The notes under the pieces were generated by a model. The model was not told the origin of the DNA, did no database searches, and saw only the letters and a program-made list of their open reading frames with translations. Below, piece after piece: positions 49,202 to 58,718 of a stretch of DNA of 64,000 bases (position 1 is its first letter; the number at the start of each line of letters is the position of its first letter). The position numbers and the translations under genes are program-made. Source of the DNA: Oleiagrimonas citrea (GTDB lineage: Bacteria; Pseudomonadota; Gammaproteobacteria; Xanthomonadales; Rhodanobacteraceae); contig NZ_JAAZQD010000002.1 in the NCBI RefSeq assembly GCF_012395255.1, positions 603,771 to 667,770 of the forward strand, written 5' to 3'.

Positions 49202-49768
49202 TCAGCCTTCGGCCACCTGCGCGTGACGGAAGCAACCGGCCAAGTGGTCATTGACCATCCCCGTGGCCTGCATGAAGGCGTAGCAGATGGTCGGGCCGAC
49301 GAAGCGGAAGCCGCGCTTCTTCAGCGTCTTGCTCATGTGTTCGGACACCGGCGTGCTGGCGGGGACATCACTGTGCTGCCTCCAGCGATTGCGCACCGGC
49401 TCGCCGTCGACGAACGACCACAGGTAGCGGTCCAGGCTGCCTTCCTCGTCGATCACGCGCAGTGCGGCGCGGGCGTTTTCGCGCATGGCGTTGACCTTGA
49501 GCCGGTTGCGGATGATGCCCGGATCGCGCAGCAGCCGTTCCAGATCGCGGTCGCTCATCGCGGCCACATGGGCGATGTCGAAATCGCGATAGACCTCGCG
49601 GTAGTGCGCGCGCTTCTCCAGCACGGTGCGCCACGACAGCCCCGCCTGCGCGCCCTCGAGACACAGGAACTCGAACAGCATGCGGTCGTCGTGCAGCGGC
49701 GTGCCCCACTCGGTGTCGTGGTAGTCGCGCTCGATGGCGCTATTTTCGGCCCAGCGGCAGCGTTTCAT
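49202..49768 (-). CDS. tag: DNA-3-methyladenine glycosylase I
   Basis: A 188-residue base-excision repair glycosylase removing 3-methyladenine. The N-terminal RCRWAE, the YHDTEWGTPLHDDRMLFEFLCLEGAQAGLSW stretch, RFVGPTICYAFMQATGMVNDH and the C-terminal zinc Cys/His residues match Tag of normal length. Monocistronic. Confidence 0.93.
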   Translation of the reverse strand: MKRCRWAENSAIERDYHDTEWGTPLHDDRMLFEFLCLEGAQAGLSWRTVLEKRAHYREVYRDFDIAHVAAMSDRDLERLLRDPGIIRNRLKVNAMRENARAALRVIDEEGSLDRYLWSFVDGEPVRNRWRQHSDVPASTPVSEHMSKTLKKRGFRFVGPTICYAFMQATGMVNDHLAGCFRHAQVAEG

Positions 49769-49865
49769 GGGCGGCGCTCCTGATTCGGAACGCCAAGCCT
49801 ACCCGGCCCGCCGCGCGGACGACAGGCGCGGCCGCCGCTGCGGCCGGCCCGTCCGCCGCGTTCGC

Positions 49866-50606
49866 TCAGTGATCGATGGCGAGCACCTGGCGGTTCTTCA
49901 ACGCCGCGATCAGGACGCCGACCAGCATCGTGACGATGACGCCGAACACCATCAGACCGAGGTACAGGCTGTCGATGCTGTGGGCGCCGGCCGTATCCGG
50001 TTTGCCAATCAGCACGAAACGCGCTGCGGCCATGCCCGTGTAGTGCATGCCGCACACCGCCAGGCCCATCACCAGCGCACCGAACATCGACTGCAGCGCG
50101 CTGCTGCGCTTGTAGGCCATCCACAGAGCCGCCACCGAAGCCACGACCGCGATCAGGATCGACAGCGAGGTGATGGCGCCGTTGTAGACCGTGGTCGCGG
50201 GCATGCGCATGGCGGCCATGCCCATGTAATGCATCGCGGCCACGCCGATGCCCATGTAGGTGCCGGCCGTCAGCAGGTTCAGCCGCGAATGGTCACCGCG
50301 CGAAGTCAGCGACAGCCCGATGAGGCACGCCACCACGGCCACCAGCGCGGACAGGGCGGTCAGAATGGGATCGTAGTCCACAGTGACCGGCATCTTCAGC
50401 GCCAGCATGCCGATGAAATGCATCGCCCAGATGGCGCCGACGCCGACGACCAGACTGGCCAGGATCAGACGCTTCCAGCGCTGGGCCTTGTCGTGCACGT
50501 CCTGGATGCCTGCCATCAGGCGAAGTGCAGTGAACGAGCCGAGCACGGACACCACGTAGGACATCAGAACGAGCATGTAATCGTACGAATGATGGATCAT
50601 GGGCAA
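49866..50606 (-). CDS. MHYT-domain membrane sensor protein
   Basis: A 246-residue membrane protein of seven helices with three MHYT-type motifs: MHFIGM, MHYMGM and MHYTGM. MHYT domains are proposed to bind copper and sense O2, CO or NO, and are usually fused to GGDEF/EAL domains. Here the domain stands alone with no output domain, so it must act through a partner or as a transporter-like protein. The N-terminal HHSYDYMLVLMSY is typical. Confidence 0.85.
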   Translation of the reverse strand: MPMIHHSYDYMLVLMSYVVSVLGSFTALRLMAGIQDVHDKAQRWKRLILASLVVGVGAIWAMHFIGMLALKMPVTVDYDPILTALSALVAVVACLIGLSLTSRGDHSRLNLLTAGTYMGIGVAAMHYMGMAAMRMPATTVYNGAITSLSILIAVVASVAALWMAYKRSSALQSMFGALVMGLAVCGMHYTGMAAARFVLIGKPDTAGAHSIDSLYLGLMVFGVIVTMLVGVLIAALKNRQVLAIDH

Positions 50607-50718
50607 CCCCTGTTTCTTGTGTCATGGCCGCTCCCGCACTCGGGAGGGCACGGCACAGATACGCAGGGGCGCCGCGTCTGGATGCATGGTGCGTGCCGGC
50701 CGACTGGAACGCGCCGTC

Positions 50719-51693
50719 TCAGCCGAAAGGCAGCGCGTCCAGATCGACGTTGCCGCCGGTCAACACTACGCCCACCTCACGGCCGGCGAAGACTTCAGGG
50801 TGCGCCTGAATCGCCGCCAGCACCGTGGCACTGGACGGCTCGACCACCTGGCGCAACTCCCGCCACAGCAGGCGCATGGCTGCCAGGACCTGCGCGTCGG
50901 TCACGGTGAGCACCGCGACCCCGCACGCCTTGAGGATGTCGAAGTTGGGCGCGCCGACGGTCGCGCGCAGGCCATCGCACACGGTCTCGGGCACCACGTC
51001 GGCAATGCGCCGCCCGGCACGCAGGGAACGCGCGGCATCGTCCGCGCCGGCCGGTTCGGCCGCCAGCAGAGCGAGATTCGGGGCGATCCCGCGCCCGACC
51101 AGCGCGCAGCCCGCGGCCAGTCCGCCGCCGCCGACCGGCACCAGCAGCGTGTCCAGTGACGGCACAGCCTGCAGCAACTCCAGCGCCACGGTGCCCTGCC
51201 CGGCGATCACGCGCGAGTCGGTGTAGGGATGCACCAGGGTCGCGCCTGTGGCATCCACGACGCGAGCGGCCTCCGCCTCGCGCGCCGCCTGGGTCGGCGC
51301 GCAGCGGTAGATCCGCGCGCCGGCGGCCTCAATGGCCTCGACCTTGGCCCGCACCGCGCCCTCCGGTACCACCACGTGCGCGGGCAGACCGCGCGAGGCG
51401 GCCGCCAGCGCCAGCGCCTGGCCGTGATTGCCGGACGAATGCGTGACCACCCCGCGCGCGGCGTGCGCCTCGTCCAGCGACCACACCGCGTTGCACGCGC
51501 CGCGGAACTTGAACGCGCCGCTGTGCTGCAGATGCTCGCATTTGAAATGCAGTCGCGCACCGGCCGCGGCATCCAGCACCTCGCTGCGCAGGATCGGCGT
51601 GACCCGCGCCCGCCCCGCCAGCCGCGCGGCGGCAGTGCGCACATCGGCCAGCGTCGGCAGATTCGCGATTCGACCTTCGGACGATACGGACAT
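50719..51693 (-). CDS. PLP-dependent threonine/serine dehydratase family protein
   Basis: A 324-residue fold-type II PLP enzyme. PLP lysine K62 in HSGAFKFRGACNAV, glycine loop PVGGGGLAAGCAL, and SSGNHGQALALAA. No C-terminal ACT domain, so it is the catabolic threonine dehydratase, serine racemase or hydroxyaspartate ammonia-lyase group rather than biosynthetic IlvA. If active on threonine it could supply 2-oxobutyrate for isoleucine, because no ilvA is in the leu-ilv operon. Divergent from pepN. Confidence 0.85.
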   Translation of the reverse strand: MSVSSEGRIANLPTLADVRTAAARLAGRARVTPILRSEVLDAAAGARLHFKCEHLQHSGAFKFRGACNAVWSLDEAHAARGVVTHSSGNHGQALALAAASRGLPAHVVVPEGAVRAKVEAIEAAGARIYRCAPTQAAREAEAARVVDATGATLVHPYTDSRVIAGQGTVALELLQAVPSLDTLLVPVGGGGLAAGCALVGRGIAPNLALLAAEPAGADDAARSLRAGRRIADVVPETVCDGLRATVGAPNFDILKACGVAVLTVTDAQVLAAMRLLWRELRQVVEPSSATVLAAIQAHPEVFAGREVGVVLTGGNVDLDALPFG

Positions 51694-51765
51694 GGGCTTC
51701 CTAAGTGTTTGTAAATGCCTGCCATGTTAGCCTTTGCGGCCCTCACCCACACCCCCTGACTGCAC

Positions 51766-54399
51766 ATGTCCGCTTCTGCTCTGCCCGTCCGACTGTCCGA
51801 TTACGCCGCACCCGACTGGCGCGTTTCCAGCGTCGAGATGGAGGTCGATCTCGACATCGCCTCGAGCCGCATTCGCACACGGCTGACTGTGCACGGCGAC
51901 GGTCAGCGCCCGCTGCGTCTGGATGGCGAGGATCTGGAGCTGCTGGAACTCAAACTGGACGGCGAGACACTCGACAAAGACCGCTACCGCCAGCACGACG
52001 ACGCGCTGGAGGTCGACGGCGTGCGCGACGGCAGCGTCGTGGAAACGCTGGTGCGGGTAAAGCCGGCCGAGAACACCAAGCTCGAGGGGCTGTATCTGTC
52101 CGGCTCGTCCGAGGCCGGCTTCCTGCTGACCCAGTGCGAGGCCGAGGGCTTCCGCCGCATCACCTTCTTTCCCGACCGCCCGGACGTGCTGGCCACCTAC
52201 ACCGTGACCCTTCGCGCCAACCGCGCGCGCTTCCCGGTGCTGCTGGCCGGCGGCAACCCGGACGGCGCCGGCGAACTGGAAGACGGCCGCCACTGGGCGC
52301 GCTTCGTCGATCCGCATCCCAAGCCCAGCTACCTGTTCGCGCTGGTCGCCGGACGCCTGGAGAAAATCAGCCGCGACTACCGCACCGCCGATGGCCGCGA
52401 CGTGACGCTGAATCTGTGGGCCGAGGCCGACGCCATCGATCAGTGCGGCTACGCCATGGACGCGCTCGAGCGCTCCATGCGCTGGGACGAGGAGACCTAC
52501 GGCCGCAACTACGACCTGGACGTATTCCATGTCGTCGCCACCCATGACTTCAACATGGGCGCGATGGAGAACAAGGGCCTGAACATCTTCAACGCCAAGT
52601 ACCTGCTGGCCACGCCCGACATGAGCACGGACAGCGAGTACCAGCACGTCGAGGCGGTCGTCGCGCACGAGTATTTCCACAACTGGAGCGGCAACCGCGT
52701 CACCTGCCGCGACTGGTTCCAGCTGAGCCTGAAGGAAGGTCTCACCGTGTTCCGCGAGCAGAGCTTCTCGGCGGACATGAACTCGCCCTCGATCAAGCGC
52801 ATCGAGGATGTCTCGCTGCTGCGCCGCGCGCAGTTCACCGAGGACGCCGGCCCGCTGGCGCATCCGGTGCGGCCCAGCGAGTACCGCGAGATCAACAACT
52901 TCTACACCGCCACCGTGTACGAAAAGGGTTCCGAGCTGGTGCGCATGATCGCCGGCCGCCTCGGCGCCGAGCGCTTCCGCAAGGGCATGGACCTGTACTT
53001 CGACCGTCACGACGGCGAGGCCGCCACCATCGAGGACTTCCTTGCCGCCCTCGGCGAGGCGAACCGGATGGATCTCACGCCCTATCTTGCCTGGTACGGT
53101 CAGGCCGGCACGCCACGCCTGCGTGCGCTGGGCGAGTACGACGCCTCGCAACGCCGTTACACGCTGACGCTGCACCAGCGCACGCCGGCCACGCCGGGAC
53201 AGCCGCACAAGCACCCGGTGCCGATTCCGGTCCGCATGGCCCTGTTCGATCGCGGCGGTCACATGCTGCCGCTGCACCTGCGGGACGAAGAAGGCGTGCC
53301 GAGCCGCGAATGCGTGCTGGAGCTGGACGGCGCCGAAAAGCAGTTCGTCTTCGAGAACGTACCGGAAGCGCCCATTCCTTCGCTGCTGCGCGGTTTTTCC
53401 GCGCCGGTCGTACTGGAACACGATTACGTACCCGAGGACCTGGCCACGCTGCTGCGCGCCGATCCCGACGGATTCAACCGCTGGGCGGCGGGCCAGCAAC
53501 TGTCCGGCCGCGCCTTCGATGCGATGCTTGGCGGGGAAACCAGTTCGGCCGCGCTGCAGGCATGGTGCGATGCCCTGTGCGGGCTGTTCGAGGACGCCGA
53601 TATCGATCCGGCGCTGCTCGCTGAATTGCTGATGCCGACCTCGGAGATCGAACTGGCCGAGCGTATCGAGCAGGATGTCGACCCCGAGGCCGTGCACGCC
53701 GCCCGTGAATCGCTACTCGACCACCTTGCTCGCCGCATCGGCGGTGAGCGTCTCGAGGATCGCTATGACGCGCTGCAATCGGTAGCCAGCGACGATCTCG
53801 ACCCGGTCTCGCAGGCCCACCGTCGCCTGAAGAAGACCATACTTCGCCTACTGTTCTGCGTGCGCCCGGATGCCGCGCTGCGGCGCGCGGAAGCGCTGCT
53901 CGCACAGACCGGCAACATGACCGATCGCCTGCTGGCTCTGCACACCCTTTTGCAGGGACCGCACGCGGATGCGGCCGCCGCCGCGTTCCGGGAACGTCAC
54001 CACACCCAGCCGCTGGCCATGGACAAGTGGTTTGCCGTGCAGGCGCAGATCCCCGGCACGGAAACGCTTCAACGCGTGGAGACGTTGCTGGACGACAGCG
54101 CCTTCACCCTGCGCAATCCGAACCGGGTCAACGCACTGCTGGGTTCGTTCTCACGGGCCAATCCGACCGGGTTCCATCGCGCAGACGGCGCGGGCTACCG
54201 TTTCCTGACCGCCAAACTGGCCGAGATCGATGCGTTGAACCCGCAGGTCGCGGCCCGGCTGGCGAATGCCTTCAACGGCTGGCGGCGACTCGAACCCGTG
54301 CGCCGCGAGGCCGCTCACGAGGCGCTCGCCTCCCTGGCCTCGGAGCATGCGTTGTCGCGCGACCTCGCCGACATCGTGCAACGTGCGCTGGAAGGCTGA
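51766..54399 (+). CDS. pepN: Aminopeptidase N
   Basis: An 877-residue M1 zinc aminopeptidase of full E. coli PepN length. Exopeptidase motif GAMEN at 265-269, zinc motif HEYFHNWSGNRV (H301, E302, H305, with E324 in LKEGLTVF) and the C-terminal DUF3458-type helical domain. It is a cytoplasmic general aminopeptidase recycling peptides. Monocistronic, 72 bases from the divergent dehydratase. Confidence 0.95.
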   Translation: MSASALPVRLSDYAAPDWRVSSVEMEVDLDIASSRIRTRLTVHGDGQRPLRLDGEDLELLELKLDGETLDKDRYRQHDDALEVDGVRDGSVVETLVRVKPAENTKLEGLYLSGSSEAGFLLTQCEAEGFRRITFFPDRPDVLATYTVTLRANRARFPVLLAGGNPDGAGELEDGRHWARFVDPHPKPSYLFALVAGRLEKISRDYRTADGRDVTLNLWAEADAIDQCGYAMDALERSMRWDEETYGRNYDLDVFHVVATHDFNMGAMENKGLNIFNAKYLLATPDMSTDSEYQHVEAVVAHEYFHNWSGNRVTCRDWFQLSLKEGLTVFREQSFSADMNSPSIKRIEDVSLLRRAQFTEDAGPLAHPVRPSEYREINNFYTATVYEKGSELVRMIAGRLGAERFRKGMDLYFDRHDGEAATIEDFLAALGEANRMDLTPYLAWYGQAGTPRLRALGEYDASQRRYTLTLHQRTPATPGQPHKHPVPIPVRMALFDRGGHMLPLHLRDEEGVPSRECVLELDGAEKQFVFENVPEAPIPSLLRGFSAPVVLEHDYVPEDLATLLRADPDGFNRWAAGQQLSGRAFDAMLGGETSSAALQAWCDALCGLFEDADIDPALLAELLMPTSEIELAERIEQDVDPEAVHAARESLLDHLARRIGGERLEDRYDALQSVASDDLDPVSQAHRRLKKTILRLLFCVRPDAALRRAEALLAQTGNMTDRLLALHTLLQGPHADAAAAAFRERHHTQPLAMDKWFAVQAQIPGTETLQRVETLLDDSAFTLRNPNRVNALLGSFSRANPTGFHRADGAGYRFLTAKLAEIDALNPQVAARLANAFNGWRRLEPVRREAAHEALASLASEHALSRDLADIVQRALEG

Positions 54400-54482
54400 G
54401 TCCACTGTCTACCTGCCGTTAACGTGTGCGGTTCTACAGTGAAACCGTGTTCCGCACACGTTCGACGCGCTCAGGGGGTGTC

Positions 54483-55031
54483 ATGAAACGCATTCTTCTT
54501 CTCGCTGCCTCGGTCCTGGCTCTTGCCGCACTGGGCGGCTGCGTCACCCCGGCCTATCGCTACAGCGGCGGCAACGGCGGTTATTACTACGGTCAGGCCC
54601 CCACCCGCAGCCAGACCGTGATCTACGGCGGCAGCTCCGCCTACTACGGAGACCCGTGGTACACGCCTTATGCCTGGGGACCGGGCGTGCACACGCAGAT
54701 CTACTACTACGGGGACGGCCACCGTCGTTACCGGCACGATGACCGCGACCGGCGCTACCGCGATCGCGATGATCGGCGCCATCGCGACAGCGACTACCGC
54801 CGCGACCACGACCGTTACCGCTCGCGAAGCGACAGCGACCGACGCCAACACGCGCAGCGCCGCACCTATCCGACCCGTTCCCGCAACGAGCATCACAGCA
54901 ATCGCCTCGGTGCGGCTGGCCAGAGACTTTTGCAGCGCCAGCAGAGCCAGCAACGTCAACCTGCGCATCGCAGCAACCCGAAGCTGCTCCGCCGCTCGGT
55001 CGATGACCGGCGACGCCGGGAGCGTGAGTAA
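54483..55031 (+). CDS. Lipoprotein with His/Arg/Asp-rich tail
   Basis: A 182-residue predicted lipoprotein. Signal peptide ends in lipobox LAALGGC (Cys about residue 20). It is followed by a Tyr/Gly-rich stretch (YSGGNGGYYYG), and then a long highly charged segment rich in R, D, H and Y (such as RYRDRDDRRHRDSDYRRD). Such tails could bind metals or polyanions. ATG 54483 chosen because the lipobox then falls at the right distance. No named family recognised. Confidence 0.7.
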   Translation: MKRILLLAASVLALAALGGCVTPAYRYSGGNGGYYYGQAPTRSQTVIYGGSSAYYGDPWYTPYAWGPGVHTQIYYYGDGHRRYRHDDRDRRYRDRDDRRHRDSDYRRDHDRYRSRSDSDRRQHAQRRTYPTRSRNEHHSNRLGAAGQRLLQRQQSQQRQPAHRSNPKLLRRSVDDRRRRERE

Positions 55032-55060
55032 GCGGTTCGTCGGCTGCAGCCCAGAAAAGC

Positions 55061-55095
55061 AAAACGCCACGTCGGGATGCCGGCGTGGCGTTTTT
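55061..55095. terminator. Bidirectional intrinsic terminator
   Basis: An 11-bp stem AAAACGCCACG/CGTGGCGTTTT (55061-55071 with 55084-55094) with a T-run on both strands, between the convergent lipoprotein gene and the small minus-strand gene. Confidence 0.88.
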
Positions 55096-55150
55096 GCGTG
55101 GCAGGCGGTGCGCCGAAGCGCATCGCCGAAATCGATGTGCGTCGAAACGA

Positions 55151-55333
55151 TCAGGCCGAAAGGCGGCGCACGGCATCCTGCAGCTTGGCCAGGCGCAATT
55201 CCAGACGCTGCTTGCGCAGCGGATCGGCCTCGCTGGACTGCGTTTCCATCGCCAGTTCCACACGTCCCATCTCGATCAGGAGATCGTGATGCAACGCCAT
55301 CGGATCGTTTTTACGTTCTTCACTCGAAAACAT
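55151..55333 (-). CDS. Small hypothetical protein
   Basis: A 60-residue soluble, charged, mostly helical protein (LLIEMGRVELAMETQ, then KQRLELRLAKLQDAVRRL), likely a short coiled coil. AGGGGA lies six to seven bases before the ATG. It has its own terminator downstream. Family not recognised. Confidence 0.6.
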   Translation of the reverse strand: MFSSEERKNDPMALHHDLLIEMGRVELAMETQSSEADPLRKQRLELRLAKLQDAVRRLSA

Positions 55334-55610
55334 GGTCTATCCCCTGATGAACACGTGCCGCTTGTTCACGGATACGGATGCATCAATCGTGCCAAGCGCC
55401 CATGGTGCAAACGGCGCATGCCACCTAGCCTTTTTTCCTATGGCGACCTGACGCAGAGCGTCGTAAAGTGCCAACAACCGCACACCAAGTGCCCCATGTC
55501 CGGCATGGAGTCATTCTCGGTTCACGATGATTGCTCCATGATCGGTCCCATGAACGGTCAAGGCTGACGCAGGGGGCGCAGCCGATTAAGCCGTCAACGA
55601 TCAAAAAGTT

Positions 55611-55673
55611 TCTGGCACCCGGCACACGGTCATCCTGGATTCCCCCTGTTCCTGAGGACCGCCGGGTGCCAGA
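55611..55673. repeat. Inverted repeat with 37-base spacer
   Basis: TCTGGCACCCGGC (55611-55623) and its exact reverse complement GCCGGGTGCCAGA (55661-55673). The spacer has partial self-complementarity (GGTC...GACC). It could be a miniature element or an RNA hairpin. Confidence 0.6.
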
Positions 55674-55902
55674 TCCTTCCTTTCCTGCTCGGGGCAGGGC
55701 TGTCGGACCTGACAGCAGGTGCTTCCCCTCGCCGGCACGCGACCGGCCCCTGAAACCAGTCTCAGCGCGCGCAGCGCAGCGCCTATGCCCGGCGAGGGTG
55801 CAGGGAACGATCATGCACGCTTCATGCCAACCTCCGGCATCACCCCTCTTCCATCGCGCAACAGGCTTCACCGCAACCATGGCTTGTCGTCATCAAGACG
55901 GC

Positions 55903-55908
55903 TAAAAT
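55903..55908 (+). promoter_or_regulatory. Candidate -10 element for mnmG
   Basis: TAAAAT, one mismatch from TATAAT, 33 bases before the mnmG ATG. The -35 region is weak, with TGGCTT at a 17-base spacing. Confidence 0.4.
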
Positions 55909-55941
55909 ACTGAACTTTCAGCTTTTCCGTCCGATTTCGCC

Positions 55942-57819
55942 ATGCAGCATCCGCATACCTACGACGTCATCGTGATCGGTGGCGGCCACGCCGGCACCGA
56001 AGCCGCGCTGGCTGCGGCCCGCTGCGGCGCGGATACGCTGCTGCTGACGCACAATCTCGAAACCATCGGCCAGATGAGCTGCAACCCCGCCATCGGCGGT
56101 ATCGGCAAAGGACACCTGGTGCGCGAGATCGATGCGCTCGGCGGCATCATGGCGCAGGCCGCGGATCATGCCGGCATCCAGTGGCGCACCCTGAATGCCT
56201 CCAAGGGACCGGCCGTCCGCGCCACGCGCTGTCAGGCCGATCGCAACCTCTACAAGGCCGCCATCCACCATGCTGTCGAACACCAGCCGAACCTGAGCCT
56301 GTTCCAGCAGGGCGTGGACGACCTGCTCATCGAGAGCGGGCGCGTGACGGGCGTGGTGACGCAGATGGGTCTGCAATTTCGCGCCCGCGCCGTGGTCTTG
56401 ACCGTCGGCACCTTTTTGGCCGGCCGCATCCATATCGGCGAGAGCCAGTACAGCGGCGGACGCGCCGGCGACCCACCCGCTTCCGCACTGGCCAAGCGAC
56501 TTCGCGAACTGCCGGTCGCTGCGGATCGCCTCAAGACCGGCACACCACCGCGCATCGATGGCCGCAGCATCGACTACAGCCGCCTTCAGGAGCAGCCGGG
56601 CGACACGCCGATGCCGGTGTTCTCCTACCTCGGCCATCGGGACCATCATCCCCGTCAGGTCAGCTGCTGGATCGCGCAGACCACCGAACACACGCACGAC
56701 CTCATTCGCGCAGGGCTTGATCGCTCCCCGATGTACAGCGGCCAGATCGAAGGCACCGGACCGCGCTACTGCCCCTCGATCGAGGACAAGATCGTGCGCT
56801 TCGCCGACAAGACCTCGCATCAGGTGTTCGTCGAGCCGGAAGGTCTCGACAGCTTCGAGATCTATCCCAACGGCATCTCCACCTCTCTGCCGTTCGACGT
56901 GCAGCTGGCCCTGGTCCGATCGATCCCCGGATTCGAGCATGCGCACATCACGCGTCCCGGCTATGCCATCGAGTACGACTACTTCGACCCGCGCGGCCTG
57001 CTGCCTTCCCTGCAGACACGCGCCATCTCCGGACTGTTCTTCGCCGGCCAGATCAACGGCACCACCGGCTACGAGGAAGCCGCCGCCCAGGGACTCGTCG
57101 CCGGCCTCAATGCCGCGCGCCTGGTGCAGGAGCGCGATGCATGGACCCCGCGTCGCGACGAGGCGTACATCGGCGTGCTGATCGACGACTTGACCAGCAA
57201 CGGCACACTGGAGCCGTACCGCATGTTCACTTCACGCGCCGAGTATCGCCTGCACTTGCGCGAGGACAACGCGGACCTGCGCTTGACCGACAAGGGCTTC
57301 GAGATGGGTTTGGTCACGCCCGAGCGTCACACTGCGCTATGCCGCAAGCGCGATGCTGTCGAACGCGAGCGCGCTCGCCTGCAAGCCCTGCACGTGGCAC
57401 CCGGCAACGCGCTGGGCGATGCACTCGTCCGTGATCGCGACATCGCCTTGAGCCGGGAATCCAGCGCACTCGATCTCCTGCGCCGCCCCGAACTCGATTA
57501 CGCGGCGCTGACCGGTGTCGACGGCTTCGGCCCGGGCGTCGAGGATGCCCAGGTTGCGCTGCAAGTCGAGGTGCAAACCAAGTACGCCGGCTATCTCGAA
57601 CGCCAGCGCGAGGAAATCGCGCGTCATCGACGCAACGAACATACGGCGATTCCGGATGATTTCGATTACACATGCGTGCGCGGCCTGTCCGCGGAGGTGC
57701 TGACCAAACTGCAGCACGCACGTCCGACCACGATCGGCCAGGCGGCCCGCATCAGCGGCGTCACGCCAGCCGCCATCTCACTACTGTTGGTGCACCTCAA
57801 GCGTCGTCGGGCCGCCTGA
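55942..57819 (+). CDS. mnmG: tRNA uridine-5-carboxymethylaminomethyl modification enzyme
   Basis: A 625-residue FAD protein that with MnmE installs cmnm5 or nm5 on the wobble uridine of several tRNAs. FAD motif [17 protein letters not shown] (about 11-27), [37 protein letters not shown], and [22 protein letters not shown], plus a C-terminal helical MnmE/tRNA-binding domain. Normal length. It appears monocistronic here. Confidence 0.96.
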   Translation: MQHPHTYDVIVIGGGHAGTEAALAAARCGADTLLLTHNLETIGQMSCNPAIGGIGKGHLVREIDALGGIMAQAADHAGIQWRTLNASKGPAVRATRCQADRNLYKAAIHHAVEHQPNLSLFQQGVDDLLIESGRVTGVVTQMGLQFRARAVVLTVGTFLAGRIHIGESQYSGGRAGDPPASALAKRLRELPVAADRLKTGTPPRIDGRSIDYSRLQEQPGDTPMPVFSYLGHRDHHPRQVSCWIAQTTEHTHDLIRAGLDRSPMYSGQIEGTGPRYCPSIEDKIVRFADKTSHQVFVEPEGLDSFEIYPNGISTSLPFDVQLALVRSIPGFEHAHITRPGYAIEYDYFDPRGLLPSLQTRAISGLFFAGQINGTTGYEEAAAQGLVAGLNAARLVQERDAWTPRRDEAYIGVLIDDLTSNGTLEPYRMFTSRAEYRLHLREDNADLRLTDKGFEMGLVTPERHTALCRKRDAVERERARLQALHVAPGNALGDALVRDRDIALSRESSALDLLRRPELDYAALTGVDGFGPGVEDAQVALQVEVQTKYAGYLERQREEIARHRRNEHTAIPDDFDYTCVRGLSAEVLTKLQHARPTTIGQAARISGVTPAAISLLLVHLKRRRAA

Positions 57820-57874
57820 TCGAAGATGGCCACGCCACCATTCGGCAGCGCGGCCATCCTTTCATGCTCGCGAC

Positions 57875-58480
57875 TCAGATGCCGTCCGCGGCATGCAGTG
57901 TCAGCTCCGCTTTCTGCTGCGCGCTGGCGCGATTCCACTTCTGCATGTACTCCGCCTGCTTGGCGTTCACGCTCGCCTTGTGCTCGGCATACCACTGGTC
58001 GGCGGCCGGTGTCTTGACGACGAAGCTGGTTTCACTCTTCCAGCTCTGGAACCGCTGGGACTGCAGCGAGTACTTCGCCGCCGGATCGTTATGGATCGGC
58101 AGCAGCGAGAAACGGGCCTTGAACACGCCCACGCGCGGCGAGACCAGCACGTAATAGGTCTTGCCTGCATCCAGCGTCGCATTCATGAAGTCGCCGTTCT
58201 CGGCCACCACCATGAAAAGATGCGTTCCCGGGTCGGCCTGATAGGCCAGCTTGGTCTTCGCCGAGACGACACCGATGAAATCGTCGCCCTGCTTGCCCGT
58301 GTCATAGACCGACGACTGGATCGCACCACCGAACGATGACGGCCGCATGAAAATGACCAAGGCTTTCCCCGGCTCTGGAGAAGGCGCCGCGCCCGGCGTC
58401 TTGGTCATCAGGCTCGACATGCAGCCACCCAGCATCAATGCCACGGCCAGCGCCGCAGTCATGCGTACGTACTTCTTCAT
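57875..58480 (-). CDS. Predicted lipoprotein (DUF2846-like)
   Basis: A 201-residue protein with signal peptide and lipobox LMLGGC (Cys about residue 20). The core GKALVIFMRPSSFGGAIQSSVYD ... FIGVVSAKTKLAYQADPGTHLFMVV ... YYVLVSPRVG resembles DUF2846-type periplasmic lipoprotein domains of unknown function, with a lysine/alanine-rich helical C-terminus. ATG 58480 (MKKYVRM) is chosen; the frame extends upstream. Convergent with mnmG and divergent from the esterase gene. Confidence 0.7.
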   Translation of the reverse strand: MKKYVRMTAALAVALMLGGCMSSLMTKTPGAAPSPEPGKALVIFMRPSSFGGAIQSSVYDTGKQGDDFIGVVSAKTKLAYQADPGTHLFMVVAENGDFMNATLDAGKTYYVLVSPRVGVFKARFSLLPIHNDPAAKYSLQSQRFQSWKSETSFVVKTPAADQWYAEHKASVNAKQAEYMQKWNRASAQQKAELTLHAADGI

Positions 58481-58636
58481 GAATCCCCCTACCATTTTGA
58501 TAAACGCAACCGTCCCGCACGTTGCTCCATGCCTCGTGCGCGTTGCGTCTTGCAAGAATATTCACAGGCTGGGGAAAGCGCAAACGCAGCCAAGCCGACG
58601 ATTCCGCATCGCAACATGCGCTGCCGTACGGACTGG

Positions 58637-58653
58637 ATTATCGTTACGATAAT
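58637..58653. promoter_or_regulatory. 17-bp operator-like palindrome upstream of the esterase
   Basis: ATTATCGTTACGATAAT is symmetrical about its central base (8+1+8) and AT-rich against the background. It is 65 bases before the esterase ATG and its right arm contains GATAAT, a possible -10. Size and symmetry suit a dimeric repressor; the regulator is unknown. Confidence 0.5.
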
Positions 58654-58718
58654 GTTGCAGCCACGCGCATCCACACGGGTGCGCCCACAAGAGCCGCTTG
58701 TTCAGGGAGAACCACGCA

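Larger units (their letters stand above)
55334..55941. other. Intergenic region before mnmG
   Basis: About 600 bases with no supportable gene. Composition is less GC-rich and irregular. It contains a 13-bp perfect inverted repeat at 55611-55673 and a -10-like TAAAAT at 55903-55908. It might contain an untranslated RNA or a decayed element, but nothing decisive was seen. Confidence 0.5.

Noticed and set aside
57820..57874. Terminator between mnmG and the convergent lipoprotein gene.
   Set aside because: A GATGGCC/GGCCATC pairing exists, but the loop is about 20 bases and there is no T-run, so support is too weak.
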